Source: Nitzschia sp. pyKryTriq1
Taxonomy: Eukaryota; Bacillariophyta; Bacillariophyceae; Bacillariales; Bacillariaceae
NCBI GenBank assembly: GCA_956465555.1
Contig: OY101117.1
Location: forward strand, 1,984,001 to 2,048,000
DNA: 64,000 bases
Reading direction: 5' to 3'
The position numbers and the translations under genes are program-made. Positions 30,988 to 42,866 of this stretch are shown here, piece after piece (the first letter of the stretch is position 1; the number at the start of each line of letters is the position of its first letter). The notes below the pieces were generated by a model. It was not told where the DNA came from. It ran no database searches and saw only the letters and a list, made by a program, of their open reading frames with translations.

Positions 30988-32391
30988 ATGCAAGTTTCGA
31001 CGAAAGACGCCTGCTCTGCTAGCACGATTAGCCTTGCTTCTGGTGACAGTAGCAAGGGCGACATGGATCTAAAGAATATCTTGATGAGCCCCGTAAAAAG
31101 CATGACAGTCTGGCTGCAGCATCAAGAAAAGCACATTCCAGCCTTGGAGGAAGTCTCTCCTCGGTTGAGTGATGCCGGTGACTTGCGCCCCTTTTTGGAA
31201 GATGATTTCGACGATGAATTTGTTGCTGGCACTCCGAGGACATCAAGCGAGGAGTCGTATTCATCCGAGAGGAGTCATCGATTCGATCCAATCCGAGAGA
31301 TTACAAACTACTTTCCCGTTTTCAGCCCCACCCCAAGGAAGGAACAACCGGTAGAGACGATTAGTTCCAGAAGAGGAGTCGAAGACGGAATAGCCGGTGA
31401 ATCGATGCCAGCTACACTTACATCAAACGAGGACTCGCCGCGGAACCAGTTTGACCCGATCAAAGATTTTGTCAACTTTTTCAGCCCAACGCCAAAGAAG
31501 GAGCAAGCCGTTTCTCTTGTGATTGTGGATGCTGGTCAGACACCTGGAAAACAACAAGCACATAAGCGACTCAACTTTAATGGTACCGGAGAGAGATCGG
31601 TAGGAGCAACGTCTGCTCCCGCTCCTCGAGAAGTAGCTACCATCCAGGAACTCTACAGGGACAGCATAAAAGCACTCGAACACATGATGGTATCGGCAAA
31701 AGAAGTCAACATTCAAGAATCCTGGGGCAAAGTCCGCCAAGTCGACACCAAGGAGTTGGTGGATAAGGCAAGAAGCACAACGCAAAGAACTGCTAAGAAA
31801 CTAGAAAGCGAGGTCAGAAAGATTGTAGATTCGGCGAAAGAGGTCGAACTAAAAGAGGTACTGGATCACGCGAAGGCATCGGTCAAGGAAGCTGCCGAGG
31901 CGGTTCGAAGCAATGCTCGGGTGCACCCTCGTCCGTGGATGGTCATTGGCGTGCTTTGTTTTGCAATTCTTGTCCAATTTCTGTTCTTTAGTGGATCCGT
32001 AGGTACACCAGCTATGCGATGGTGGAGATTTTCTGTCAAGGTGCACAGCTCAAGAGTGAAAGGAAGCATCGTCGAACGGGTGGGAAATTTCATTCAGGGT
32101 GAAATGGGCGAGGGGGAAGCAGAACAGATCATGGCAGGCGCAAGGTCAACATCGACTTCAGCTGTATCTGGTCAGGAAGTCCTTTCTCGACTGTCGGAGA
32201 CCCTAGGAGAACCCGTGGGGTACAAACCCGATATCATTGATAAAGTGCAAGCAACGATTGATATGGTTAGGGAGAATCCTCGCCAATACTACAACTTGGC
32301 GCTCTCGAGTTCGAAGGGCTTTGTCTTGGGCGTTTGGAAGCAAGGGAGTCATCTCACGAAGGACGCCTTTGATGAAATCACAGCGCTCTAA
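30988..32391 (+). CDS. Single-pass membrane protein with duplicated SPTP motifs
   Basis: A 467-residue single-exon protein that I do not recognise. The N-terminal half is acidic and Ser-rich. It holds two related segments, RFDPIREITNYFPVFSPTPRKEQ and QFDPIKDFVNFFSPTPKKEQ, each ending S/T-P-x-K/R-type sites suited to a cyclin-dependent kinase; SPVKSM near residue 34 is a third. A predicted coiled coil of charged repeats (about 225-310, SAKEVNIQESWGKV ... DSAKEVELKEVLDHAK) leads into one membrane helix (about 320-338, WMVIGVLCFAILVQFLFF). The remainder is soluble and helical. Without a signal peptide the orientation is uncertain. The arrangement suggests a cell-cycle-regulated anchor on an internal membrane, which is inference only. 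Confidence 0.8.
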   Translation: MQVSTKDACSASTISLASGDSSKGDMDLKNILMSPVKSMTVWLQHQEKHIPALEEVSPRLSDAGDLRPFLEDDFDDEFVAGTPRTSSEESYSSERSHRFDPIREITNYFPVFSPTPRKEQPVETISSRRGVEDGIAGESMPATLTSNEDSPRNQFDPIKDFVNFFSPTPKKEQAVSLVIVDAGQTPGKQQAHKRLNFNGTGERSVGATSAPAPREVATIQELYRDSIKALEHMMVSAKEVNIQESWGKVRQVDTKELVDKARSTTQRTAKKLESEVRKIVDSAKEVELKEVLDHAKASVKEAAEAVRSNARVHPRPWMVIGVLCFAILVQFLFFSGSVGTPAMRWWRFSVKVHSSRVKGSIVERVGNFIQGEMGEGEAEQIMAGARSTSTSAVSGQEVLSRLSETLGEPVGYKPDIIDKVQATIDMVRENPRQYYNLALSSSKGFVLGVWKQGSHLTKDAFDEITAL

Positions 32392-33368
32392 TAATATTTC
32401 CATCGGCATTGACCACATGACAGCTCCATATGCAACGATTGGTTCTGATTTATCGGTACAGTATGACTCCGAAGGAATCACACGCTAATCAATCTTGAGC
32501 TAAGAACCGAATTCATAATATTTTATTTGCTGTTCCATGGACCAACCTACTACGAGTAGTCAATAGGTCTTCGAGCTTTCGGTAGGAGCCAGACGTCGTC
32601 CCCTGTTGCGCTTTTTTGCCAATTTAGCAATATTATTAGTTGGGAATAATATAGTGCGAGGTAATATCGTGTACCGGTAGTTTTAATTTTTCTCTATCTC
32701 TACTCCTCGAACCGGTACGTACTCTTACTGTAGAGTAGATAGGGTCAACATCCTGGTCTACGAATAAGTGGGCTGGCTATGTAGTACCTAGTAGTACCGG
32801 TAGTGAACCCATAACCCATAGAATGTACTCTAGTGCTGGACCCTGCGTACCGGTACAGTACTTATGTACAGCGGTACCGTACTTTACCAGTACATAGGAC
32901 AAACAACGCGAAACTTTTTGGCGCAAAACCAAGCCCGTTTTGCGCGCGAGATCTCGAAGTACATACAGTACCGGTATTAATACCGGTACGAATTATTGGT
33001 TGAAAGATTTGGCGCGAACTTGCTTTCCGTTCAACTGACTACTGTCGCCTACATACAGGAAAATCCACGCAGGCACAGTAATACGAAAACAATGCCGCCG
33101 GTCGGCGTCGATCCGGGTGCGTGCGTGCGGTTCTACTGTACTACCGTATCTCTACCGGTACCGGCAGAGTGGATCGAGATCGAGAGATGATGTTGTTGTC
33201 GTTGTCGTTGTCGTTGCTGTAACATTTATTATTTCACATCGGCCTGCGTTGTTTGCTGATGCCTGTTGTTGTTTTCACTGGAGCTGCAAACCTACCCCAA
33301 TCGCTTTTATAAGAAAGAGTCAGAAAGTCGCGACACGGCTGTCCATCCTTGTGACAAGGCATCTCATC
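32392..33368. repeat. Upstream region of Pol epsilon rich in TACCGGTA
   Basis: Words of the TACCGGTA/GTAC type are densest in this gap: about 32670, 32709-32720, 32783-32805, 32846-32895 (GCGTACCGGTACAGTAC, AGCGGTACCGTAC) and 32964-32990 (CAGTACCGGTATTAATACCGGTACG, a near-perfect 25-nt inverted repeat). Another ACCGGTACCGG lies at about 33155. A GTTGTC microsatellite follows at about 33190-33220. The Pol epsilon frame is open through the last 250 nt without a credible upstream start. Confidence 0.6.
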
Positions 33369-36300
33369 ATGGCATTCGGTAAAGGAAACCGCGTCTTTGG
33401 CCAGGCGATGAAGAAGAGCCAAAAGTCTACGAGATACCAGCGGCAAATGGGGGCTAACAACAAGAACAGCGACAACAACAACAGCCACAGCCACAGCGCC
33501 ATTGAAGACTCGGATGCAGCAGCTAGAGACGACGCAGTGGCGCGGCGCAGAGCCCGTCAAGAGCAGGGAGAAGCGATCGATGTCCAGTTCGGCTATGAGA
33601 GACTGGAAGACAAGCCGTTGGACCCGAACCTGCCGCCCGTGGAACGCCGGGGTTGGTTGTTTAACATGTTGCCCACTACGGTGAGTTCAAGCTTGGCCAT
33701 TTCAGCGATGTTTGTATTATGTTGCCACTCTCTGTTGCTTACCCTGTTCTTTCTGCATACGATGTTGTCCCAGCTTGTGGATCAAAGCAGCGGCGTGGAA
33801 CAGTCGGGCTTGGACTTGTATTTTGTCGATGACGACGGCGAAAACTTCAAGACGACGCTCCTGCACCGTCCCTATTTTTATCTCTTGACTCGCCGAGAAG
33901 ATGAAAATCTCGGTCACCTTTTGCTCCGAAAGTTCGAAGGCACCTTGTTGGATGCTCAATTTGTGCCCATGGTGGACCTGGACATGCCCAATCACCTCTC
34001 TCCGGACAATCTGACCCGCAAAGTTTGGAAACTGCTGTTTGACAACGTGTCACAGCTCATGGATGTACGAAAACAATTGTTTGACATGATCAAGACTTCT
34101 TCCGCACAGATGGACGGTACGACTACGGCAGAGAATCTTTTGATGGCGGATAATCAGTTTGCAGCTTCGGGAGCCTTCAATTCTGTTGCCGATTCCTGGA
34201 GCAACTTGCAAGAATTGCGCGAATATGATGTGCCCTACAATGTTCGTGTGTGCATGGACCTCGACATTCGAGCCGGTACCTGGTACACTGTCACTCTGGA
34301 ACCCCAGGATGGCGGGCGACCGATCCCACACTTGTCCGATCCTGACATTGAGACCAAGGGTACTCCCAGAGTCTTGGCTTTTGATATCGAGTGTGCCAAG
34401 GCTGCCCTCAAGTTTCCCAATCCAGAGCATGATGAAATCTACATGATTTCCTACATGGTGTCTGATGGCAAGCGAGACCCTCGGGGCTATCTGATTACGT
34501 CGCGAACCATTGTGTCCGAAGATATTCCTGATTTTGAATACACTCCGAAACCAAGCTATCCCGGTCCGTTCCAAATCTTTAATGAAGCGAACGAAAAGCA
34601 AGCCATCCAGCGCTTTGTGGAAGAATTCCAGAGGTATCGCCCACAAGTTGTTGTCACTTACAACGGAGATAACTTCGACTGGCCTTACATCATAGCTCGT
34701 GCGAAATTCCATGGAATTGATCTGTGGAAGGAGATGGGGATCTCACCAGCGAACGAGGAAGAAGTCCGTGGTCGTTGTTGTGTTCATTTGGATTGTTTCG
34801 CCTGGGTCCAGCGAGACTCCTACTTGCCACAAGGAGCACAGGGCCTCAAGGCTGTCACCAAGTATAAGTTGGGATACGAACCCGTCGACGTGGATGCAGA
34901 AGACATGCTTCCCATGGCGAAAGAAGACCCGCAGGGCATGGCTACCTACTCCGTTTCCGACGCTGTTGCGACTTACTATCTTTACGAGAAGTATGTTCAC
35001 TTGTTCATTTTCAGTTTGTGTACTTTGATTCCCATGGGACCCGAGGACGTTCTCCGAAAGGGATCGGGAACCCTGTGCGAGGCTCTTCTAATGGTCCGGG
35101 CAAATGACCTAGACATCATCTGTCCCAACAAGGAGGTCGAGCCTGCTGCCAAATTTCACAAGGGTCATTTGCTTGAAAGTGAAACTTACATCGGGGGCAA
35201 AGTCGAATGTTTGGAGACGGGAGTGTATCGTAGCGACATTGAGTACGACTTTGACCTGAAACCATCGGCCTTTCAACAGCTCATTGATCACATTGATCGT
35301 GACTTGTCATTTGCCATTGAAGTCGAAGCGGGCGTGGACCGTTCGGAGATAGTTAACTACGAGGAAGTCCGAACAAAAATCGTGGAACAACTGGAGCTCC
35401 TTCGAGACCGCCCGAAGCGAAAGGAAAAACCATACGTCTATCACTTGGATGTCGGTGCCATGTACCCGAACATTATTTTGACCAATCGCCTTCAGCCCAG
35501 TGCTATTGTGGATGATGCCACCTGCGCTGCATGTGACTTCAACCAAGCCAAGAACGAATGCAAAAGACGCATGGACTGGGTGTGGCGGGGAGACTACAGC
35601 CCTGCAGGCAAACTCGAGTACGAAAGGACTAAAGATCAGCTCTCGCGAGAAGTCTTGCCTGATGGCAAACGCTTCAACGACCTGCCCGAAAAGCAGCAAG
35701 CTGTCAAGATTGCTAGTCGGCTGAAGGAATATTCAAGAAATGCCTTCCGCAGGACCAAAATCACGGAGGAAGTGACACGCAAGGATACTGTGTGCATGAG
35801 GGAGAATGACTTTTACGTCGAAACAGTTCGACGCTTTCGAGACCGTCGATATGACTACAAGAAGATGACCAAGACGTGGCAGAAAAAGATTGGTAGCGCC
35901 CAGGACGCTGCGTCAAGAAAACTTGCCGAGGACAAGACTTTGGTCTACGACAGTTTGCAGGTGGCTCACAAGTGTATCCTGAACTCTTTCTACGGATATG
36001 TGATGCGAAAGGGTGCCAGATGGCGATCCATGGAAATGGCAGGGATCGTCACCAAAACAGGTGCAGATCTCATCACCCAAGCTCGCATCTTGGTCGAACA
36101 GATCGGCCGTCCTCTGGAACTCGACACTGATGGAATTTGGTGCATCCTTCCGGGCAGCTTCCCAGATGTGTATTCCTTTCAGACCAAAGATGGCTCCAAG
36201 GTAAAGCTGGAGTATCCATGCGTGATGTTGAATGCCGATGTTCATGACAATTTCACGAATCATCAATATCAAACGTTGAAGGATCCCGCCCGTGGAAGCT

Positions 36301-39300
36301 ACGAGAGTAGAAGCGAGTGTTCCATCTTCTTTGAAGTAGATGGACCGTACCGTTGTATGGTTCTTCCTGCAAGTACCGAAGAAGGAAAACTTTTGAAGAA
36401 GCGGTACGCCGTTTTCAATTTCGATGGGTCGCTGGCAGAACTCAAAGGTTTTGAACTGAAACGACGAGGGGAGTTGGAGCTCATCAAGAAGTTTCAGGGT
36501 CAGGTTTTTGATCGTTTCCTGGACGGTACTTCCCTGGAGGAATGCTATGATAGTGTCGCGAATGTTGCCAATCACTGGATGGATGTCATCGACACACGCG
36601 GGGAGAAGCTCAGCGACCACGAACTGATGGATCTCATCTGTGAAAACAGAAACATGAGCCGGCAGTTAGAGGACTATGGGGATCAAAAGGGTACATCTCA
36701 AACCACTGCACGACGTCTTGCGGAGTTCTTGGGGAAAGAGATTATCAAGGATAAGGGTCTGAACTGCAAGTTCATCATCGCCGAACAGCCCTACGGGGCT
36801 CCTGTGACCGAACGTGCTATTCCAACCGCTATTTGGCAGGCTGAAGCGGAAACCAAAAGAAACTTTTTGCGTCGATGGCTGAAATCACCGGGTTTGGATG
36901 AGGCTGAAATGGACATCCGGAAAATTTTGGATTGGGGCTACTATAAAGACCGTCTTGGAAAGACGATTCAAAAGATCATTACGATCCCTGCAGCCTTGCA
37001 GAAAGTGCCGAATCCAGTCCCACGCGTTCCCCATCCAGATTGGCTCGACTCAAAGGTCCAACAGATAAACGATAAGTTCCAGCAGAAAAGCATCACGAGC
37101 ATGTTTACTGCCAAAGCGAAAGAGCCACCGACAAAAGTTGCCGAACCGATGGACATTGAAGATTTTGGAGGGCAGAGCAATGACGGCCCAAAACGTCCGG
37201 TTGTGCACTCGATGCGAAATCGTGAGCAAACGTCGACTCCTGAGCAAACATCAACAAGTAAGGGAGTCGAAAGCTCAGAGCCCCAAGAAGATCGGCTTGA
37301 ACTCAGCAAAGAGAACTTTTCAAGTTGGCTCACGCAGAAGAAGTCCACTTGGCGAAAGCGCCGAAAAGATCACCGCGCCGTTTCTTCTGGTGGGGCTAGA
37401 GAAGCTCAGTCTGGAAAAACTGAATCTTCGTCACAGAAAAAATCCATGGGCAGTATGGAGGGCTTTATGAAAGAAGCTGCTCTCAATCTTACTAAGCGCG
37501 AGTGGCAAATCATCGAGATACGAGAGATGTCGAGAGCGGACACGGGGAAAAAGGACGCAAAGCCGGCTTCTGGTGAATTTGTTGCCTGGGTCATGGTCGG
37601 AACAGATGCATTGAGGAAGGTTCAAATATCTGTACCTCGCATTGTGTTTGTCTCCACGCGAAGAGCAATCCAATCGACGTCTGCTGAAATTGAGATTAGG
37701 AAAGTCGACAAGCATCTCCCGCATAGCAAGACTGCAAACTACTTGTACGAAGTGACCATGCCAGAGTACGTCTATCGCAACGAAGACTGGGTGTCTTCTT
37801 TGAAAAGAGCTTCTGGTAATGCAAATGACAAAGTCGAGTTGGAGCAGATCTATGAAACAGGGACGCCTCTGCTGATGCGTGCGCTCACTGAATTGGGCTG
37901 CATCTCGAAGTTGAACCCATCGGCAGCGTCACGCAAACAGAAATCCCACCGTTTAACCGACTTGAAGCGTGTGGACAGGCCTACCGAGGGATCTTACCTT
38001 CACTCATCTTTGTCGTATCGGCGTGCCTTCCTTTACGTAAGGATCAACCCCAAGAATAGGACGGGGATTGTTGCTTTGTTCTCCATCGACAAAGGAAGTG
38101 GAGGACTGGGCGGATTGCAAGGGGAGGAGAGTGACGTCGACATCACGGCGCCAGTTGACGCAGAGCCTGGGACCTTCGATGTCACTGCATCATGCCAGCT
38201 CTGGATTTTGAAACCGGGTAGTATTCAGAAAAGCATTTCCAAGGGCCAGTGTGAAGGCATCTTTTCTCAACTACTCCAGACGATCCAAGATACAGCCGAC
38301 TTGGAATCCGAATATTCGTGCGTTTCTTCTGGAAGCTCTTGCCATCTTTCAGGGTTGAATTTCCTTGATCGAGAGGACAAGGTTTTTGCAGGTGTCAGTG
38401 ATGCCATTGCTTCCTTCACAAAGTCTGCGAATGGTCCCACTTTCATTATGCTTAATAGCAACAGGCCAGTGTCACTACTACGAAATAAGGTCTCCAGTCT
38501 CAACAATGTCCCTGTGATTTCTCTACCTTTCCCACCTGGACCCGATCACAGTCCTTCCATGTCAACCCTGCCAGCGCTCAACTGGGAGCAACCGGCGGTT
38601 CAGTTATGCCTCGAGGCCTACCTTTACATGGGCGTTGTATCATTTCCAAAGCGCGTGTCATACGCTAGGTACGGAAATTTACCGTTGGGCAACCTCGGCG
38701 ATGATGTCGATTTCACGCTCTACGAAGTGGGGATGGCTCGCATCTTACAACGGAACCGGGCTCTGTCGTGGGCTAGTCCGATACCAGGCACCCCCGATCT
38801 TGGCGCTGCACTATTACCTTCCGGCGATGGTAGGCTAAGGCCTTCACTGCAAGCTGGCAGTGGAAATCCCAGCTCTGATGCATGGGGAGACGACGACGAG
38901 CTTGTCAGTCCTGTTGTACGCAAACCTGGGTGCTATCGGACTATCTGTGTCGACATCGATGTTCACGACCTGGCCGTGGCCGCCTTGACTGACATCACCG
39001 CTTTGGCTTCCTCTACCGCTGGGCCTCGCAGTGAAGGCAACAATTCTAGCTCGCCCACAAGCGTGCTTCAACTTGGTAATGGGGGTGAGGGCTTCAACTC
39101 GATGAAGAGTGCCGAGCCACTAGGTGATGAGATGTCAATGTCTACCGCGTTGCCAATGCTCCGAGCTCTGGTAGGGGCTTGGCTGAAGGATGCATTTTCT
39201 TCTAATAACGAAATTGCTGACTCGATGTTGCATCACATTTATCGACTGGTATCCAATCCAAACACCCTCATGCACGATCCAGCTCTTCATCGGGTCGTTC

Positions 39301-40578
39301 ACTCACTGATGAAAACGACATTCATGCGTCTTCTTGGGGAACTACAGCGCCTGGGCTGTTCTATTGTTTACGCAACGTTCCACAGGATCACGATCGCGAC
39401 AAACAAGATTGCACTCGCTGATGCTGAAGAGCATGTGAACTTTGTTATTTCAACTGTTCAACGAGCTTGCGCCGACAGTGAAGAGCAGTCCTCTCTATCT
39501 CGTGTCGCTCTACGCCCACGACAATTTCACTCACATTTTTTGTTCCTGGACGAGTACAATTTCGGAACTATGATGATGGAGAGACGAGAACGGAACACGC
39601 TGGAGGACGAATATTACATCGAGGAAGAAGTTGGTGACGCTGTGGTAGTGCCATTCGTTGTGACAGCTTGGAGCATCATGAACTACCTTGGAAGTGAAAC
39701 TGCCAAGGAATACTTTAAACTCATTGTTGGCCGATTTTCCAGGGAGGTTCTGAAGAAGCAAATCGAGATTCAGAATAGCGATGACCAGCAAGCAATGATG
39801 TCCGTTTTCTGCAAAGAACTGAGGGACGAACTTTTGAAGTTCCGCCAAAAAATGGTCACAAAGCACTTTGCATCCTATCTGACACGCGCCGTGGCGGAGA
39901 TCGTCAAGGATTACTACGAGAACAATGACGCTAGTTCTGGTGTCGCTAATCCCGTCCTCGATTTCATCAAGTCGGTAATGACTGTGTTGGAATTGGATCA
40001 TGAAGTCGACGCCGAGGTTCACGTGCTCAAGCGCAGTTTGTTGGCCCAAGTGGGTGTTGCGGAATATTCGAGTCTCGCCAAGTGGGAGAACCCATGTCCG
40101 ACTTTTATGCTTCCAGATGTCTTTTGCGGTGAATGTCGGGAAACTCGGGATGTCAATCTTTGCTATGTGCCTCCGTCTTTGGAGGAAGATGGAGAACAAC
40201 AGGTACGTTGAACTGGCACCTTTTCCGAAATCTAATCATATCTACCGCCTCACATTTCACATTTCTATATTTCAGATTCACTGGTTCTGCGAAGATTGTG
40301 GAACCGAGTACGACACGGCTGATATTGAAAGTCGCTTGATCCAGCATGTTCACCGTCGAATGATGCGATACCAGATGCAGGATATTCGATGCTCCAAGAC
40401 CAATCGAGTGGCCACCAACACCCTGTCCCGTGTTTCTGCTTGTGGAGCAGATTTTAAGCCGGATATCACTCCCAATTCTGCGTCCTCTGAATTGCAAACA
40501 CTCTGTGACCTCGCTCGTCGGAATGAGTTGGAAGAGCTCTTCGGAGTCACAACGGGCATTCTTTCGTCTTTCCGGTAG
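33369..40578 (+). CDS. POLE: DNA polymerase epsilon catalytic subunit
   Basis: Leading-strand replicative polymerase with 3'-5' exonuclease. Three exons, 33369-33680, 33774-40202 and 40276-40578 (introns 93 and 73 nt), give 2,347 residues, close to the usual 2,200-2,300. Landmarks: WLFNMLPTT near 100, exonuclease motif FDIECAK (Asp about 308) and YNGDNFDWPY (about 400-409), polymerase motifs HLDVGAMYPNII (about 660-671), KCILNSFYGYVMRKGARW and LDTDGIW (about 888). The inactive C-terminal polymerase half extends from about 1,500, and a Cys-rich end carries CGECRETRDVNLC and WFCEDCGTEY. The first intron is open in frame, so an unspliced reading adds 31 hydrophobic residues. The second Cys cluster keeps few cysteines (CSKT, ACGAD). 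The start MAFGKGNRVFGQ is conserved-looking; the open frame upstream is leader. Confidence 0.97.
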
Positions 40579-40609
40579 TTTCTATACTTTATGAGGCTCT
40601 AAGCTAGTT

Positions 40610-41862
40610 TCAGACATCTGTTTGTTGTTCGAGTCGTTTTATAAACTTCATTGCCTCCAGGTAGTCTGCGTCCATGGCAAATTCTAGATCTTCGTTCATG
40701 TCGCTCTGCGCGCGGTTGAAAAGGTGAGTGGAACAAGAAAAGAAAAGAGGCCACAAACATCATCATGGGCGTACCTTTCGTTGCAAGAGTTGATACTCTG
40801 GAATTTTGGTAGTCGGATCTTGGAACTCGGTTGTCAAGGCAAGCATATCTCTAAGTGCCCTTTCTGCAACATCCAACACAAAATTGGCTTCGAAAGGTTC
40901 TACAGTTTATTTCAAGGAAGATTGTCAGTACGGAGGGTAATGCGAGTCGTTCTAGGGTCTGCTAGAGTAACTTTGTCATGACAGTGTTCCAACATACAAA
41001 TAATATACATACCAAGAATTCCAACCAAATGATCCAATTCATCGACTGCTTCTCGAACGTCTGCAAAGGCGCCACAGTGTCTCCAGGCACAGCTGCCAAA
41101 ATCGAATCCAATCTCTGATCTAACATCAAGTGAAAGAAAATCCGCCGCCCGATTCAGGATATCACATGCCTCATCCAGCTCGGTTGTTATTACAGGATCC
41201 CTCAAACATTTTGACAATTCTTCTCTTTCGTAGTTACTCGCCAAACGCTCACATTCTAGAATGTGCAGCACTGCCAGCTGAAGGGTATGAACGGATCGTT
41301 CCACATCCTCTCGGGATATGGATTCACTCCAAGTCGGCACTCGTTTCGTCCGATGTCGCAACATAACTTCATTATAGGAAGGAATCTGTTGCGATTGTTC
41401 TGGCTCTACGTCCAAAGGCATGCGTTGTCGTTCTCCCGCTCCAAACGCCAATCCCCGCACCGTCGAACCGAAGTAGGGCTCCATCGCAACATCAGATCTT
41501 AAGGGGTGTGTCGTCGATACATCTTCCCATGCAATCAATAAGGTGGCAAACACTAACGAGGCTCCAATCAACTGTATTGTCGTCCACATAGAAGCCAATT
41601 GGGCCGAAAAAGATAACGGTCTTTCTTTGCCGCTGCTGCTGCTGCTGCTGATGTCGTCGTCTGTCCCTGATGGTGGAACATCGGAGAGCTGTACTGAAAG
41701 TGATTGTCCGCCACGCGAAGGCTTCAGAACGTGAAAGTTCGACGTTCTCTCCACTGTGGTATGTTCATTGCAAGAAGCTGGTAGAAAGGCCGTCGACTCC
41801 TGTGCGACAATCACAAAAGCGCAAATTCCAATCATCCACCTCTGCCTTTTCACAATCGCCAT
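40610..41862 (-). CDS. Conserved-type plastid protein, unknown function
   Basis: Three exons, 41862-41013, 40899-40775 and 40705-40610 (introns 113 and 69 nt), give 356 residues. The N-terminus is a signal peptide ending ESTAFLPAS, an ASAFAP-type T-A|F cleavage, so plastid import is predicted. A membrane helix lies near residues 90-112 (TTIQLIGASLVFATLLIAW). The C-terminal half is a helical domain with the Cys/Trp segment FDFGSCAWRHCGAFAD and a helix pair DELDHLVGIL-GEPFEANFVLDVAERALRDML, which spans the first splice junction. I do not recognise the family. The exon structure rests on phase-compatible GT-AG sites and an uninterrupted helix across the junctions. The stop lies 31 nt from the Pol epsilon stop, so the two genes are tightly convergent. 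Confidence 0.8.
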
Positions 41863-42162
41863 TTTTCTGAACAGGCACCGAAGAAGGGATTGATTCCAAC
41901 AGAAAATAAGCAGAAACGCAACAGGTTGACGAGGAGTTCCAAATTGTCGTTATCGCTGACTATTGCAGGTTTGTTAATGTAGAGATTGAGAAGATGCAAG
42001 AAAGGAAGCCCGAAACAGAGGTTGGATCGGATAGCTCGTTTCTCGTTGCTGTCTGCTGTCTGCTGTCTGAGGTTGTGCTCTGGTCTCTGGTAATGCAATA
42101 GGACATTACATCGCGCGTCATGCGATCTAGTGAAGAATGAGGCGAAAAACATGAAAAAAGGT

Positions 42163-42235
42163 TGGAATAATTCGGAATTGAACCGAAGACCTTCTGCATG
42201 CTAAGCAGACGCGCTACCAACTGCGCCATTATCCC
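42163..42235 (-). tRNA. tRNA-Ala (anticodon AGC)
   Basis: Read on the minus strand, 73 nt fold into a full cloverleaf. The 7-bp acceptor stem pairs GGGATAA with TTATTCC, and its only non-Watson-Crick pair is G3:U70, the alanine identity element. D arm GCGC-AGTTGGTA-GCGC. Anticodon stem TCTGC/GCAGA with loop TTAGCAT, giving anticodon AGC. T arm TTCGG-TTCAATT-CCGAA. There is no intron and CCA is not encoded, as expected for a eukaryote. Confidence 0.95.
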
Positions 42236-42866
42236 GAGCTGATAATATAGGTCCTTGCATGATTCACATATTGATAAATAGAATATTTTGTTTTGAATTG
42301 AATGAGAGAGTTGTGGATGACTAACATGACCACTCTCACTCTCATTCCCATTGCCAAGGAAACACGACAGCTGTCTAAGGGCCATTGTCATCTTCATCCT
42401 ACCAAGAAGGTATTCTAATCAACATATATGGCTGAACTCGTCGATGTCAACCCAGCTCCACCAGTACTCTTCTTTGGGTATACCATAGAGGTCATTGTAG
42501 CGTATGAAGCTTAAAAAAGTCTGAGACCCGCAGGCTAAAGCATGCTGGGATTTGATGGACCGTTCGCCTCGTCAAGTGAATCATCGTCCTTGATCGAATC
42601 ATGACCGTCTGTACTTCGCTCGGAGTTTGATTCTTCCGATCGAAGTTCCTCTTCGACAGCCAGCTGGCATCATCACTCGCCGCGTTCCGCTCGCGTCGTA
42701 ACACAACATCTCGATCACTTTCTTTATTTTCGTGCCGAAAATCGAAACGATTGTCTTGTGTCTTGTGCTGACCTCCAAAGGTTGTCATAGCATACTTTTA
42801 GTCAGAAACTCTGACAGCGTATTTGCAGTACTTTACAGGTAGGAGGAAGAGGAAAAGGTCTGTGGA
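42236..42866. other. Intergenic region between tRNA-Ala and M16 peptidase
   Basis: The 5' flank of the tRNA and presumed promoter of the peptidase gene. Minus-strand frames at 41960-42397 and 42492-42788 were examined; the first overlaps the tRNA and neither shows a domain. No repeat of note. Confidence 0.4.

Noticed and set aside
19673-33773. Introns of 90 and 93 nt (DMT gene, Pol epsilon gene) read as coding sequence
   Set aside because: They are multiples of three without stops, but have clean GT-AG ends, and removing them restores family-conserved junctions (IAQ-AEGLQT; LPTT-LVDQ). About this many open in-frame introns are expected by chance among about 25.
42492-42788. 98-codon minus-strand frame upstream of the M16 gene
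   Set aside because: Arg/Ser-rich, no domain, lies in the promoter region of the peptidase gene.
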